Shown piece after piece: positions 17,963-26,634 of a DNA stretch of 64,000 nucleotides. A program made the position numbers and the translations under genes. Every line of letters starts with the position of its first letter. The stretch's first letter is position 1. Source of the DNA: an uncultured bacterium (lineage in GTDB: Bacteria > Acidobacteriota > Aminicenantia > Aminicenantales > Saccharicenantaceae); NCBI GenBank assembly GCA_937920515.1, contig CALEUG010000004.1, positions 62,001 to 126,000 on the forward strand, given 5' to 3'. The notes below the pieces were generated by a model, which worked only from the letters and a program-made list of their open reading frames with translations, was not told the DNA's origin and did no database searches.

Positions 17963-19068
17963 CTTACCACCTCGCCTTCTACCTCAACCGGGCTGCCGTC
18001 CATCAGCCCGAAGTTTCCCTCAACAATTACCAGGTCGCCCTCGTTCAGACCGGAAGTAATCTCAATCAAGTCCGTATTCTTCAGGCCGGTGGTAACGTTC
18101 TTTCTGACCGCCTTATTGCCTTCAACCACCAGCACATAAGAATTCTCCAGGATAGCTTTCTGGGGCACGGCCAGGGAATTCTCCCTGGTGCTGACTTCGA
18201 GAATTACTCGCCCGAAAGTCCCGGGCTTGAGGGCCAGGTCCGGGTTGTTGATTACCGCTTCCACCCGGAATTTTTTGGTCTGGGGATCAGCGCTGGTATT
18301 AACCACCGTCACCTGTCCTTCAAACTGCTGCCCGGGCAGGACGGAACTTTCCAGATAGACCTTCTGTCCTCTGGACATCCTTAAAGCATCAGCCGGGGAA
18401 ACATCAAAGCGAACCCTGATCCTGGAATAATCGACCAGGGTTAGCACAGCAGAGGTAGCGGAAAATCCACCCATCATCGGGTTGATGACGTCTCCTTCTT
18501 CCAGGTTTTTGGCGGCTATCACTCCGTCAAACGGCGCCCGCATGATGGAGACGTCCAGGGCGTGCCTGGCCAGGTTGAGGGTGGCTTCGGCCTGATCTTT
18601 CTGGGCTCTGGCTGCCTCAAAGGCCAGCCGGATTTTCTCATACTGCTGGTCAGAAACGGCTTTTTCCTGGTAAAGCCTCTCCATTCTTTCCAGGTTCCGG
18701 CTGGCGTCTTCAAAATTGGCCCTGGCCATGGCCAGGGCGGCTTCAGCCTGTTCCAGTTGCAGCCTTATCGACCGGGTGTCGAGCTCGGCCAGCAGCTGCC
18801 CCTTTTTAACCCGTTCGCCTTCGCTGACGTATATCCTGGCCACCTTCCCGGAAATGTCGGGGGTGATGGCCTGTCTTTTCCAGGGTTCAAGAGTAGCCGT
18901 ATAAGTTAATTTTTCCGATATTCTCTGCTTTTTTACCTTATAAACTTTTACTGGCGCTGGTTTCAGGCTGTCATCGGCCGCTTTTTTCTCCACCGGCTTC
19001 TGACAGGAAACCAGAAAAAGGAAAATTACTCCGTAAACCGCATACCTGACTTTTCCTCTTAAAAACAT
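17959..19068 (-). CDS. RND efflux periplasmic adaptor (membrane fusion protein)
   Basis: Links the RND permease to the TolC-like channel. The 369-aa product starts with a lipoprotein signal (FLFLVSCQKP), so it is probably anchored by lipid in the inner membrane. It has a lipoyl/barrel-sandwich half-motif (about 65-95, GKVARIYVSEGERVKKGQLL), an alpha-hairpin coiled coil (about 95-170), then the returning half (VSIMRAPFDGVIAAKNLEEG), beta-barrel and membrane-proximal domains. The alpha-hairpin length is suited to docking on TolC. Second to last in the operon, 33 bases after tolC and overlapping the permease. Confidence 0.92.
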   Translation of the reverse strand: MFLRGKVRYAVYGVIFLFLVSCQKPVEKKAADDSLKPAPVKVYKVKKQRISEKLTYTATLEPWKRQAITPDISGKVARIYVSEGERVKKGQLLAELDTRSIRLQLEQAEAALAMARANFEDASRNLERMERLYQEKAVSDQQYEKIRLAFEAARAQKDQAEATLNLARHALDVSIMRAPFDGVIAAKNLEEGDVINPMMGGFSATSAVLTLVDYSRIRVRFDVSPADALRMSRGQKVYLESSVLPGQQFEGQVTVVNTSADPQTKKFRVEAVINNPDLALKPGTFGRVILEVSTRENSLAVPQKAILENSYVLVVEGNKAVRKNVTTGLKNTDLIEITSGLNEGDLVIVEGNFGLMDGSPVEVEGEVVR

Positions 19069-19101
19069 TTTTTCCTCCTATTCGACTGCCAGTGATTTAT
19101 T

Positions 19102-20463
19102 TCACCTGTCGGATTTGTATCCGGAAATCGACTCACCGGTAGCTTTCTCCAGCTGGGCCAGAGCCATCAGGCATTCGTACTGGGCCTGGGCGTAATTGGT
19201 CCTGGCCTGACTCAGGGCTACCTGGGCCGTGGTCACATCCAGGGTGGTGGCCAGACCTTCGGCAAAGTTAAGCTCGGCCAGGCGCACGGCTTCAGCCGCC
19301 TGTTCCACGTTTTTCTGCTGTGACAGCAGGGATTCCCGGGCCTGCTGATAATTCAAGATAGCCTGCTCCACTTCCAGCCTGATGGCATCGGTCAGCCCTT
19401 TCAGCGAATAATCGAGCTGTCGGGCCAGAGCCCTGGCCTGGGCGGCCTGGGCCTGAGCGGCAAAGCCATTGAAAATGGGAATGTTCAGGGCCAGGCTTAT
19501 GGTGTAATAATTCTCCCAGTTGTTTTTCTTAAAATTGAGATAGTTGGACCAGTAATTGATCTGGCCGCCTATGGCCACGGTCGGCAGGTCGGCTGCCCGG
19601 GCCAGCTTGACCATCTCCCCGGCCATCCGCCGCTGATAGCCGAGCTGCTGAATTTCAGGCCGGTTGAGCAGGGCCTTCCGAATGGATTCTTCCGGATTTA
19701 TCTGAACTTCCTGAAAGGTGAGCTCTCCTTTTATTTCGACGGGCTGGTCGAGTTCCAGGCCTAACAGGTTCTTCAGAGCCAGCTCCGACATCTGCAATCC
19801 ATTCCTGGCCCTGATCAGCTGCGGCTGAAGGTTGGCCAGCTGGACTTCAGCCCGGAGCAGGTCAAACCTGGTAGCCATGCCCACTTCGGCCAGGTTCCGG
19901 ACGTTCTTCAGGTGCTTCTCGGCCAGGCTGACCGATTCCTCGGCCACCTCCAGGAACCTGCGGGCCAGAAGGTACCCGTAGAAAGCCTGCTTGACATTCA
20001 GGATGGTTTCCTGCCGGGACTGTTTGATGGTTTCCCGGGTTGCCTGATAATTATAATTGGCCTGGCGGTAGGCCGAGGTCAGGCGCCCGCCGGTAAAGAG
20101 GGGAAAGGAAAAATTCAGACTCATCTGGTAGGTTCGGGTGAAATCAAACTTAACTCTCTGGGGCTGCCCACCGGGAACCATCGGTGGAATCTCCACCGTG
20201 AAGACTTTCTTATCCAGGATATCGCTGCCCTGGGCGTTGAGGGTCGGCATGAACCCGGCGACTGCCCGATTAACCTGGGCCCTGGCCTCGCTCTCTTTCT
20301 CCAGGCTGGCCAGGTAGAAGGGATTCTGTTCCAGGGCCAGCCGGAGGCAATCATCAAGAGTCAGTTCCAGTTTATTACCGGCCGCTTCCTGGGCCGGCAG
20401 GTTGAGCCAGCCCGCAGCCAGAAAAACAATCAGCGCCAAAAACCAGAATTTTGGGGCTTTCAT
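19102..20463 (-). CDS. TolC-family outer-membrane efflux channel
   Basis: Outer-membrane and periplasmic tunnel protein, 453 aa, with an N-terminal signal peptide ending near APAQEAAG. Two internally repeated OEP domains have long amphipathic helices rich in Ala, Gln and Leu (for example LALEQNPFYLASLEKESEAR and LNFAEGLATTLDVTTAQVAL). The motif 'LDVTTAQ' in the second repeat is a TolC-family hallmark. Its start overlaps the stop of the tetR gene by 4 bases, so translation is probably coupled. Confidence 0.92.
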   Translation of the reverse strand: MKAPKFWFLALIVFLAAGWLNLPAQEAAGNKLELTLDDCLRLALEQNPFYLASLEKESEARAQVNRAVAGFMPTLNAQGSDILDKKVFTVEIPPMVPGGQPQRVKFDFTRTYQMSLNFSFPLFTGGRLTSAYRQANYNYQATRETIKQSRQETILNVKQAFYGYLLARRFLEVAEESVSLAEKHLKNVRNLAEVGMATRFDLLRAEVQLANLQPQLIRARNGLQMSELALKNLLGLELDQPVEIKGELTFQEVQINPEESIRKALLNRPEIQQLGYQRRMAGEMVKLARAADLPTVAIGGQINYWSNYLNFKKNNWENYYTISLALNIPIFNGFAAQAQAAQARALARQLDYSLKGLTDAIRLEVEQAILNYQQARESLLSQQKNVEQAAEAVRLAELNFAEGLATTLDVTTAQVALSQARTNYAQAQYECLMALAQLEKATGESISGYKSDR

Positions 20464-21155
20464 TGTGTCGCTCCTTTCTGAAGAGACTTTCCGGCAATGC
20501 CTTTCATTAAAAATTCAAAGATCTGTTCGGTTTCGTCCTCGGGTGAGACTTTTTCCTCCTGCCAGTAACGGGTATGGATCAGGCCTTCTATCAAGGCCCA
20601 GACGTAGCGAAGGAGTTTTTCGGGCTCGGTGGCCACAAACGTTCCGCGGTCCATGCCTTCGGCCAGCACCAGGCAGCCCGCCTTAAATATCTCTTCCCGT
20701 TTTGACCTGAAAATTTTCAGAGCCTGCTGGAATTCCCGGTTATCCTCCTTGTGAGCCGGGGCAAAAATCCGGTGGACAAAATCCCTGAGGCTCTTGTCCT
20801 GGATAAACATCCGGGAGATGTTTTCCTTCCTGGTCTGGATGTCCAGCACCGAGAGGATCATCTGTTTCAGCTTGTCTTCTGGAGACCGGTCGGATTGCTG
20901 TATTTCCTTCAGGCGCTCTTTTATCTCGTCGATATATTGCAGGATTATTTCCAGGAGAATCTGTCCCTTGTTATGGAAGTACTTGTAGAGAGTGGCCTTG
21001 GAAAAATTGGCTTCCCTGGCTATTTCGTCCATGGTGGCCGACCTGAAACCGCGGCGGATGATGACCCTTTCGGCGGCCAGCAGCATCAGCCTCTTGTACT
21101 CGGCCTGGATTATTTCCTTCTTATTTATCCGGCCTTCGGCCATTCTGTCCTCCAT
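20460..21155 (-). CDS. TetR-family transcriptional repressor of the efflux operon
   Basis: Predicted homodimeric ligand-responsive repressor, 231 aa. The N-terminal helix-turn-helix (about residues 20-65) contains GFRSATMDEIAREANFSKAT followed by LYKYFHNKGQILLEIILQY, the classic TetR recognition region. The C-terminal helical domain would bind the effector. First gene of the operon, so autoregulation is likely; a perfect palindrome and a promoter lie directly upstream. Effector unknown. Confidence 0.92.
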   Translation of the reverse strand: MEDRMAEGRINKKEIIQAEYKRLMLLAAERVIIRRGFRSATMDEIAREANFSKATLYKYFHNKGQILLEIILQYIDEIKERLKEIQQSDRSPEDKLKQMILSVLDIQTRKENISRMFIQDKSLRDFVHRIFAPAHKEDNREFQQALKIFRSKREEIFKAGCLVLAEGMDRGTFVATEPEKLLRYVWALIEGLIHTRYWQEEKVSPEDETEQIFEFLMKGIAGKSLQKGATQ

Positions 21156-21175
21156 GATTTACTCCTGAGTTTAGT

Positions 21176-21197
21176 AATTAAACTGATTAGTTTAATT
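21176..21197. promoter_or_regulatory. Palindromic operator for the TetR regulator
   Basis: AATTAAACT and AGTTTAATT form a perfect 9-base inverted repeat around GATT. It begins 21 bases upstream of the tetR start and lies just downstream of the predicted -10 box. A repressor bound here would block initiation or early elongation. Site assignment is inference from symmetry and location. Confidence 0.75.
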
Positions 21198-21218
21198 TAT
21201 AGCCTGAATAGTTCATAT

Positions 21219-21247
21219 AATCTACCACTGGAATAGTCTCTTGTCAA
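21219..21247 (-). promoter_or_regulatory. Promoter of the tetR-tolC-mfp-rnd operon
   Basis: On the minus strand TTGACA (plus 21242-21247), 17-base spacer, TAGATT (plus 21219-21224), with the palindrome 22 bases downstream of the -10 box. Confidence 0.7.
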
Positions 21248-21290
21248 CAGACCGGCCCGGTGTTTAAAATATATATGAAGGGCCAGGGCT

Positions 21291-21956
21291 TTGGGTTTTA
21301 AAAAAGTGAGATTCTCGGGCTTGGTCATCGCGGCCATTACGTTCCTCCCCGTCCTATCATTTCTGCCGGGAAGCCCGACCCCGGAGCCGGGCCAGTTCTG
21401 GCAGATGACCTTAAAACTCCAGATCCGGGCTGATTTTTGGGACGGCCAGACCGCGGAGAAAACCGGACATTATTTGCTGGATGCTGACTGGTCCGGTTTT
21501 CTGGAAGAGGATGGCCCTGATTTCATCATTTATCACCTGGGTTCGCAGGTAGTCCGCTGGGAAGTCAAAGCCCCTGATGGTCAGTCTATTGCTGCCCTGG
21601 TCCCGACGCCCGCATTAAAGCTGGATTACGTGGAAGGGGAAGAGGAAGAAATCAATTTCTATTACAGCTTCAACCCTGACCTTATCAATTATCAAGATAG
21701 CCCGGCCGGCCACCGGATTAAGCTGGTCCTGCCGGCCCGGCCCTGGTCCCGGTCCGGAGAAAAGATCCCCTGGTTTCGCAGGAAAGTCATCAGCGGCGAG
21801 CTAAACCTCAAACTCCAGAGAAGCCAGCTGGCCCTCAAAGAAATCAGGAAAGAATTCAACTGGGTGGAGGAAACGAGCCTTCAGGATTCCAACCTGTTAA
21901 CCGTCAGACAGAGAAGCCGGGTAAAAATCTTGCTGGAGCTTACCAGGCGCCAGTAG
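21291..21956 (+). CDS. Secreted protein of unknown function
   Basis: 221-aa product that I do not recognise. It starts with a short basic stretch and a hydrophobic signal (LVIAAITFLPVLSFLPG), then a beta-rich soluble region (LKLQIRADFWDG, FIIYHLGSQVVRWEVKAPDG). No cysteines, membrane spans or catalytic motifs stand out. Start is TTG at 21291; a GTG 15 bases further is equally possible. It is divergent from the efflux operon and convergent with xerD (10 bases between stops). Its upstream region overlaps the tetR promoter area. Confidence 0.6.
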   Translation: MGFKKVRFSGLVIAAITFLPVLSFLPGSPTPEPGQFWQMTLKLQIRADFWDGQTAEKTGHYLLDADWSGFLEEDGPDFIIYHLGSQVVRWEVKAPDGQSIAALVPTPALKLDYVEGEEEEINFYYSFNPDLINYQDSPAGHRIKLVLPARPWSRSGEKIPWFRRKVISGELNLKLQRSQLALKEIRKEFNWVEETSLQDSNLLTVRQRSRVKILLELTRRQ

Positions 21957-21966
21957 CTGCAGGCCA

Positions 21967-22860
21967 TCAGGCCCGGGGATGGAAGCGGTCATATATCTGC
22001 TTGAGCCGGTCCCGGCTGACGTGGGTATAAATCTGGGTGGTGGTAATCTGGCTGTGACCCAGCAGCATCTGGACCGATCTCAGGTCGGCTCCCCTTTCCA
22101 GCAGATGGGTGGCAAAAGAGTGGCGCAGGACGTGGGGATGAATCTTATCCAGCAGCCCGGCCTCCTGGCCGTAGGCTTTAAGAATTTTCCAGATGCCCTG
22201 TCTGGTAAAAGGTTTCCCGCGGCGGGTGAGGAAAATCGCGGTTGAGCCAGCCCTGTCCCACTGCGGGCGGACCTCTTTCAGGTAGGTTTTTAACCAGCGG
22301 GCAGCAGCCCGGCCGACCGGGACTATTCTTTCCTTGCTGCCTTTTCCCTTGCAGATTAAGAACCCCTGGTCCAGGCGGACATCTTTCAGTTCCAGCGAGA
22401 CCAGCTCAGAAACTCGCAGGCCACAGCCGTAGAGGACTTCCAGCAGGGCCCGGTCTCTCATTCCCTGGGGCTTCTTCAGGTCGGGCTTTTCCAGCAGGCT
22501 TTCCACCTCTTCCACCGACAGCACCCGGGGCAGGGTTAGCCAGAGCGAGGGAGAGGTCAGACCCTCGGCCGGGTTCTTCTTGAGATGGTTTTCCATCAGC
22601 AGAAAACGGAAGAAAGATTTCAGAGAACTGACCAGCCTGGCCAGCGAGCGCGGCGACAGGCCCGACTGGGACTGGAGATGAATGAACTCCACCAGGTCGG
22701 GCTCCTTTAATTTCAGGAGGCTCTTTTTTCCCCGGTCGAGAAATTCAAAAAGCTTCCTGATGTCCAGGGCGTAGGAGCTCAGGCTGTTGGCGGAGAGTCC
22801 TTTTTCCACCGCCAGGTAGTCGCAGTACATCTTCAGCAGCTCTTCCTGGTATTTGGGCAT
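21967..22860 (-). CDS. xerD: Site-specific tyrosine recombinase XerD-type
   Basis: Resolves chromosome dimers at dif with XerC. The 297-aa protein has the SAM-like N-terminal domain (about 1-90) and the tyrosine recombinase catalytic domain. Catalytic residues are visible in GCGLRVSEL (Arg), GKGSKERIVPVG (Lys), HPHVLRHSFATHL (His-x2-Arg), LGHSQITTTQIYTHV (His and the nucleophilic Tyr). The spacing and the DLRSVQMLLGHS segment suit XerD rather than an integrase. Shares a strand with the MBL gene 17 bases upstream. No adjacent att site or phage genes. Confidence 0.88.
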   Translation of the reverse strand: MPKYQEELLKMYCDYLAVEKGLSANSLSSYALDIRKLFEFLDRGKKSLLKLKEPDLVEFIHLQSQSGLSPRSLARLVSSLKSFFRFLLMENHLKKNPAEGLTSPSLWLTLPRVLSVEEVESLLEKPDLKKPQGMRDRALLEVLYGCGLRVSELVSLELKDVRLDQGFLICKGKGSKERIVPVGRAAARWLKTYLKEVRPQWDRAGSTAIFLTRRGKPFTRQGIWKILKAYGQEAGLLDKIHPHVLRHSFATHLLERGADLRSVQMLLGHSQITTTQIYTHVSRDRLKQIYDRFHPRA

Positions 22861-22877
22861 GGTTAACGGCTTTATTT

Positions 22878-23498
22878 TTATTCAAGAAAAGGATTATTCT
22901 CTTTTTCTTCCCCGATGGTGGTCCTGGGGCCGTGGCCGGGCAAGACCAGGGTCTCATCGGGATAGGTTAAGACCCGGGTTCGGAGCGAACGGATCAGGTC
23001 CTTCCAGGAACCGCCCGGCAGGTCTGTCCGGCCCACCCCGCCACAGAACAGGGTGTCCCCGGAAAAAAGAATCCCAGGAGTATGAAAGCAGACGCTGCCC
23101 GGACTGTGGCCCGGAGTATGAATAACCTTCAGGCTGGTCTGCCCGACCCTGACCTCGTCCCCGTCAGCCAGCAAGCGGTCAGGGCGGGGAGTGGGCTTGG
23201 CTCCCAGCATCAGCCCGAACTCCAGCTGGATGTTTTCCTCCAGCAACGGCAGGTCGTCCTGGTGCATGGCAATAGGGGCCCGGTACCTGTCCTTGATTTC
23301 GAGGTTGGCCCCGGTATGGTCCACATGACCGTGAGTGTTGAGAATTATGACCGGCTTCAGGTTAAGGTGGGTGATCAGGGGAAAGATCTGGTCGGCCTCG
23401 GCCCCGGGGTCGATCACCGCGCATTCCCTGGTCTCCGGGCAAAAATAAATATAGCAATTCGTCTCCAGAGGCCCGACGATCACCAGCTGATAGTTCAT
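22878..23498 (-). CDS. MBL-fold hydrolase, glyoxalase-II-like
   Basis: 206-aa cytoplasmic metallo-beta-lactamase-fold hydrolase, probably a thioesterase of the hydroxyacylglutathione hydrolase type. Metal-binding motif THGHVDHTG, then HTPGHSPGSV, GDTLFCGGVGRTD and the final LPGHG are in order. It is shorter than classical GloB (about 250 aa) because it lacks the C-terminal glutathione-binding helices, so the substrate need not be a glutathione thioester. Upstream of xerD on the same strand. Confidence 0.88.
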   Translation of the reverse strand: MNYQLVIVGPLETNCYIYFCPETRECAVIDPGAEADQIFPLITHLNLKPVIILNTHGHVDHTGANLEIKDRYRAPIAMHQDDLPLLEENIQLEFGLMLGAKPTPRPDRLLADGDEVRVGQTSLKVIHTPGHSPGSVCFHTPGILFSGDTLFCGGVGRTDLPGGSWKDLIRSLRTRVLTYPDETLVLPGHGPRTTIGEEKENNPFLE

Positions 23499-23581
23499 TC
23501 CACTGCCACCCCGATGGGCTAATATTATGTCAACCAGAAACAGGCGTCAAGCAAATTTTTCTTCCAGGGAAAAAGCTGTGT

Positions 23582-23587
23582 TATAAT
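23582..23587 (+). promoter_or_regulatory. Probable -10 box for the JAMM-like/AMMECR1 pair
   Basis: TATAAT 14 bases before the ATG at 23602; the only -35 candidate at the right distance is the weak TTCTTC. Leader would be short. Confidence 0.4.
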
Positions 23588-23601
23588 CCTGATTAAGAGC
23601 G

Positions 23602-24003
23602 ATGGAATTGATAATTCTCCAGGAAGCCCGGAAAGAATTGCTGCTGCGCGCCTGTCCCGGCCGCCAGGCTCAGGGCTACCTGCTCGGCCGGCAGACCGGG
23701 CCAGGACTTTTCGTGGAAAAGATTATGCCCCTGGCCTGGAGCGAACTCCTCAAACCGGAAACCTTTTTCCGGGTGGAGCAGAACCAGCATCTGGCCGTCC
23801 TGGGGGTGTTCAGCCTGAATCCCAGCCCTCGGAGCCGAAGAAGACTTCTGCAGCCGCTTTTCTCGGGCAAGGTCTTTCTCTCCATCACTGTGAGCTCTCG
23901 CGGACAAGTCAAGCCCCGGGCCCGGATTATAGAGTTTGACCGCAAATTCTATTTCCAGCCCCTCAGACGGATTATCCTGGAAATGGAGGCCGAAGATGGC
24001 TGA
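23602..24003 (+). CDS. Small protein resembling a metal-site-less JAMM/MPN domain
   Basis: 133-aa protein without a firm family. The layout resembles a JAMM (MPN) fold: an opening helix, then GYLLGR, a strand near FVEKIMPL, and VLGVFSLNPSPRSRRRL where JAMM proteases have a HxHP...S..D metal motif. The two His, the Asp and the N-terminal Glu are not present, so it cannot be an active JAMM protease if the fold is right. It overlaps the AMMECR1 gene by 8 bases with a Shine-Dalgarno in its own 3' end, so the two are translated together. Fold call is tentative; an unrelated small protein is possible. Confidence 0.55.
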   Translation: MELIILQEARKELLLRACPGRQAQGYLLGRQTGPGLFVEKIMPLAWSELLKPETFFRVEQNQHLAVLGVFSLNPSPRSRRRLLQPLFSGKVFLSITVSSRGQVKPRARIIEFDRKFYFQPLRRIILEMEAEDG

Positions 24004-24562
24004 AAAATCAGAATTCCTGACCGAAGAGGAGAAGAAATATCTGCTGCAGTTAGCCCGGCGCTCAATAGTTCACTATCTTAAAAACCGCCGGCTGCTGGAA
24101 GAAGAAGTTGATAATCCCGGGCTCAGGCAAAAGCGTGGAGCCTTTGTCACCCTTAAAGTCAACGGTGAGCTGCGGGGTTGCATCGGTTATCCGTTGCCCT
24201 ATAAACCGCTTTACCAGACGATAATCGAGATGGCCGTGGCCGCAGCCACCGAAGATTACCGCTTCCCTCCCCTGGCCCGGGAGGAGCTGGATGAACTCAG
24301 GATTGAAATTTCGGTCCTGACCCTGCCCCGCAAGGTAAACAAACCGGAAGAAGTGATCGTCGGCCAGCACGGAATAATTATCAGCAAAGGTTCAAACAAG
24401 GGATTGCTTCTGCCCCAGGTCCCTCTGGAGTATGGCTGGGACCTGGAAACCTACCTCAACCACGGTTGCCTCAAGGCCGGGTTGCCAGCTGACGAGTGGC
24501 GACGCGGTGTTAACCTTGAAGTTTTTGAGGCCCAGGTTTTTTCGGAAGAAGAACCGGCCTGA
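23996..24562 (+). CDS. AMMECR1-domain protein
   Basis: 188-aa member of the AMMECR1 family, a conserved cytoplasmic protein of unsettled function, in many microbes encoded with a Memo-like protein and a radical SAM enzyme. The hallmark LRGCIGY is present at about residue 60, followed by the usual AAATEDYRFPPL and ISVLT segments. I start at ATG 23996 (MAEKSEFL) rather than the track start 23936, because GGAGG is 7 bases upstream and the family begins there. The Memo and AmmeMemo radical SAM partners are not next to it here. Confidence 0.88.
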   Translation: MAEKSEFLTEEEKKYLLQLARRSIVHYLKNRRLLEEEVDNPGLRQKRGAFVTLKVNGELRGCIGYPLPYKPLYQTIIEMAVAAATEDYRFPPLAREELDELRIEISVLTLPRKVNKPEEVIVGQHGIIISKGSNKGLLLPQVPLEYGWDLETYLNHGCLKAGLPADEWRRGVNLEVFEAQVFSEEEPA

Positions 24563-24609
24563 GCTAAACCAGAAGTTCTGACTCCCGGGCTGGCTCCGCC
24601 AGGCATCGA

Positions 24610-25416
24610 TTAATCGTCGCTGGTGCCCTTCCTGGCCAGACTGGCCAGCTCAGCTCTGGCTTCTTCTTTAAGCTGCTTATCCTTGGCCGAGGCTTCGGGC
24701 AGTTCCAGGCACTTGTTAAACTCCTGTGAGGCCAGGTTATATTTTTTCAAGGCCAGGTAAGTCCGTCCCAGTTCCAGGTGATGGTTGATGTAGTCAGGTT
24801 TCAGCTCCACTGCCTTTTTCAACCATTTCTCAGACTCTTCGAAAGAGCCCCTGGGAATGGAGCCATAAATTATGCTGCCCAGGGCCCTCTTGGCCCCGCC
24901 GATTTCGGCCATCCGACGATGCCAGCGACCGAGGGCGTGGTAGGCCAGGTCGTTGCCGGGGTCGAGCTCAATGGCTTTATCCACGGCCTCCCTGACCTGT
25001 TTGGAAGCGTCGATCTGCTCCTTTTTACCCAGCATCAGGACTTTTTTGCCCAGGGCTGCGGACAGGAAGAAATGACCCCAGGTATCGTTGGGATTAACAG
25101 ATATGGCCTGTCTGGCATATTTCTCGGCCTTGACGTACATATCAAACTTCTGTTTTTCCACTTCTTTTCCGCTACCGGTCATCAGGTCGGCCACGTCCAC
25201 ATAACCCCTGGCCACTTTCCAGAGAGCTTCATAATTTTTAGGTTCAACTTCCAGAGCTTTCAGGTATTCATCCAGAGCTTTCTGGTCTTCCCAGCGGGCA
25301 TAGAACTCATCTCCGCTCTTGATCAACTCTTCGGCCGTCTGGGTCAGGCCAGGTCTGGCCAGAAGGCTTATACCCAGAATCACCAGTAAAATAAACTTAT
25401 GGGTTCTGGCTTGCAT
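24610..25416 (-). CDS. Secreted TPR-repeat protein
   Basis: 268-aa exported protein made of tetratricopeptide repeats. Signal peptide at about 1-27 (ILLVILGISLLARPGLT), then repeats such as YARWEDQKALDEYLKALEVE and YNLASQEFNKCLELP. Probably a periplasmic scaffold. The start ATG 25416 follows AAGGAGGG; the longer track ORF lacks a site. Single-gene unit with a good promoter. Confidence 0.78.
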   Translation of the reverse strand: MQARTHKFILLVILGISLLARPGLTQTAEELIKSGDEFYARWEDQKALDEYLKALEVEPKNYEALWKVARGYVDVADLMTGSGKEVEKQKFDMYVKAEKYARQAISVNPNDTWGHFFLSAALGKKVLMLGKKEQIDASKQVREAVDKAIELDPGNDLAYHALGRWHRRMAEIGGAKRALGSIIYGSIPRGSFEESEKWLKKAVELKPDYINHHLELGRTYLALKKYNLASQEFNKCLELPEASAKDKQLKEEARAELASLARKGTSDD

Positions 25417-25453
25417 CCATTCCCTCCTTGAATATTTTGCACGATGCTTTAAT

Positions 25454-25482
25454 CTTTTATCCGCTTTCCCCTTCCTTGTCAA
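25454..25482 (-). promoter_or_regulatory. Promoter of the TPR-protein gene
   Basis: On the minus strand TTGACA (plus 25477-25482), 17-base spacer, TAAAAG (plus 25454-25459), 37 bases before the ATG. Confidence 0.6.
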
Positions 25483-25876
25483 GAAAAATTAACCCTTTAC
25501 GTTTACCCCGTTTTAAGGCACAGAGGAGTCATCCTGTCTCCACCCCGGGACAGGCCCCCTGACTTCCTGTTCCCGGTGTTCTTTGCTGGCGATTCCCGGG
25601 ACTTAAATCTTAAATCAAAATCTTTAAATTGAACCCCGAATTCAGGATTTAAGACCGTTCCAAACGATGTTCATCCTGGCCGGTACAGGACAACTTTCCT
25701 TTAACAATTTCAACCTGACGACAGGGAAACCTCCAAGAACTCCCTTCAAAGTGGTCTGGAGAAATTCTTTCCGGTTGCGATTCGGCCTGAGGATGTCACC
25801 ACTAAGGCCGCCTCCGATTGACATCAGGCCGCAGCTCAAGGAAAATAGGGACAACTCTTTAATTAAACGAGGTCCG
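25483..25876. other. Intergenic stretch before lolA
   Basis: About 390 bases between the divergent TPR and lolA genes. The track's longer lolA ORF from 25667 runs through it, but its first 70 codons have no ribosome binding site or signal peptide. I see no RNA gene. Confidence 0.4.
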
Positions 25877-26596
25877 ATGAGGTCAGGTAAAAAAGAAGTA
25901 CCGGCCGGTGCTGGCCCGGGCCGGTTTGCTTGGAAACCGCTCCGGGTCCTTTTTTTGCTGGGCTGGTTAGTCTTTCAGCCGCTAATAACCGCCCCCGTCG
26001 ACCTGACGGCAGAACAGGTCGCCCTGCGGCTGGAGAACAAGCTGAAATCCATAACCACCCTGAGGGCCGATTTCAGGCAGTTCTACTACTCAAACAGCAG
26101 TCCCGAGCCGATGACCGGACGGGGTCAGCTTTTTATCCGCCGTCCCAACCTGATGCGCTGGGAATACAGCGCCCCTGAAAAACAGATTTTCCTGCTCAAG
26201 GATAAAAATTTCTGGCTTTATTTTCCCGAGGACAAGCAGCTTATAAAAAACGCTGCCCGGTCCGAAGTCCTGGAATCTGAGGTTCTGGGACTGCTTTCGG
26301 GCAATTTTTCCCTGATGGAACGCTACCGGGTTGAGTTCAATTCCTTCCCGAGCGACCGGCAAAACGTCTACCAGCTCCGCCTCCAGCCGACAGAAGAAGG
26401 CCAGTTCTCGTATATCCTCGTTGAAATTGACCGTCAGAGCTGGCTTATCACCAAGGCCGTGTTTTTTGAACCGGCGGGCGGCAAGCTGGAATACCATTTC
26501 AGCCGGATGGTGACCGGCCGGAAGATACCCGATGAAGTCTTTGACCTCCGTATCCCCCCTGACTGCGAAATTATCGAGGCCGGCGCCATTAAGTGA
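25877..26596 (+). CDS. lolA: Outer-membrane lipoprotein chaperone LolA-like
   Basis: Periplasmic carrier that takes lipoproteins from LolCDE to the outer membrane. The 239-aa product has a basic N-terminus plus hydrophobic signal (VLFLLGWLVFQPLIT), then the LolA half-barrel signature LRADFRQFYYSNSSPEPMTG, RPNLMRWEYSAPEKQ and a conserved Trp. Start chosen at ATG 25877 because it directly precedes the signal peptide; GAGG lies upstream. Related LolA-like proteins serve glycolipid or hopanoid transport, so the cargo is not proven. ECF sigma gene follows 38 bases downstream. Confidence 0.85.
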   Translation: MRSGKKEVPAGAGPGRFAWKPLRVLFLLGWLVFQPLITAPVDLTAEQVALRLENKLKSITTLRADFRQFYYSNSSPEPMTGRGQLFIRRPNLMRWEYSAPEKQIFLLKDKNFWLYFPEDKQLIKNAARSEVLESEVLGLLSGNFSLMERYRVEFNSFPSDRQNVYQLRLQPTEEGQFSYILVEIDRQSWLITKAVFFEPAGGKLEYHFSRMVTGRKIPDEVFDLRIPPDCEIIEAGAIK

Positions 26597-26634
26597 CCGG
26601 CAATTTCCCTTAAACCCGCCGGCCGGTTTTTCGT

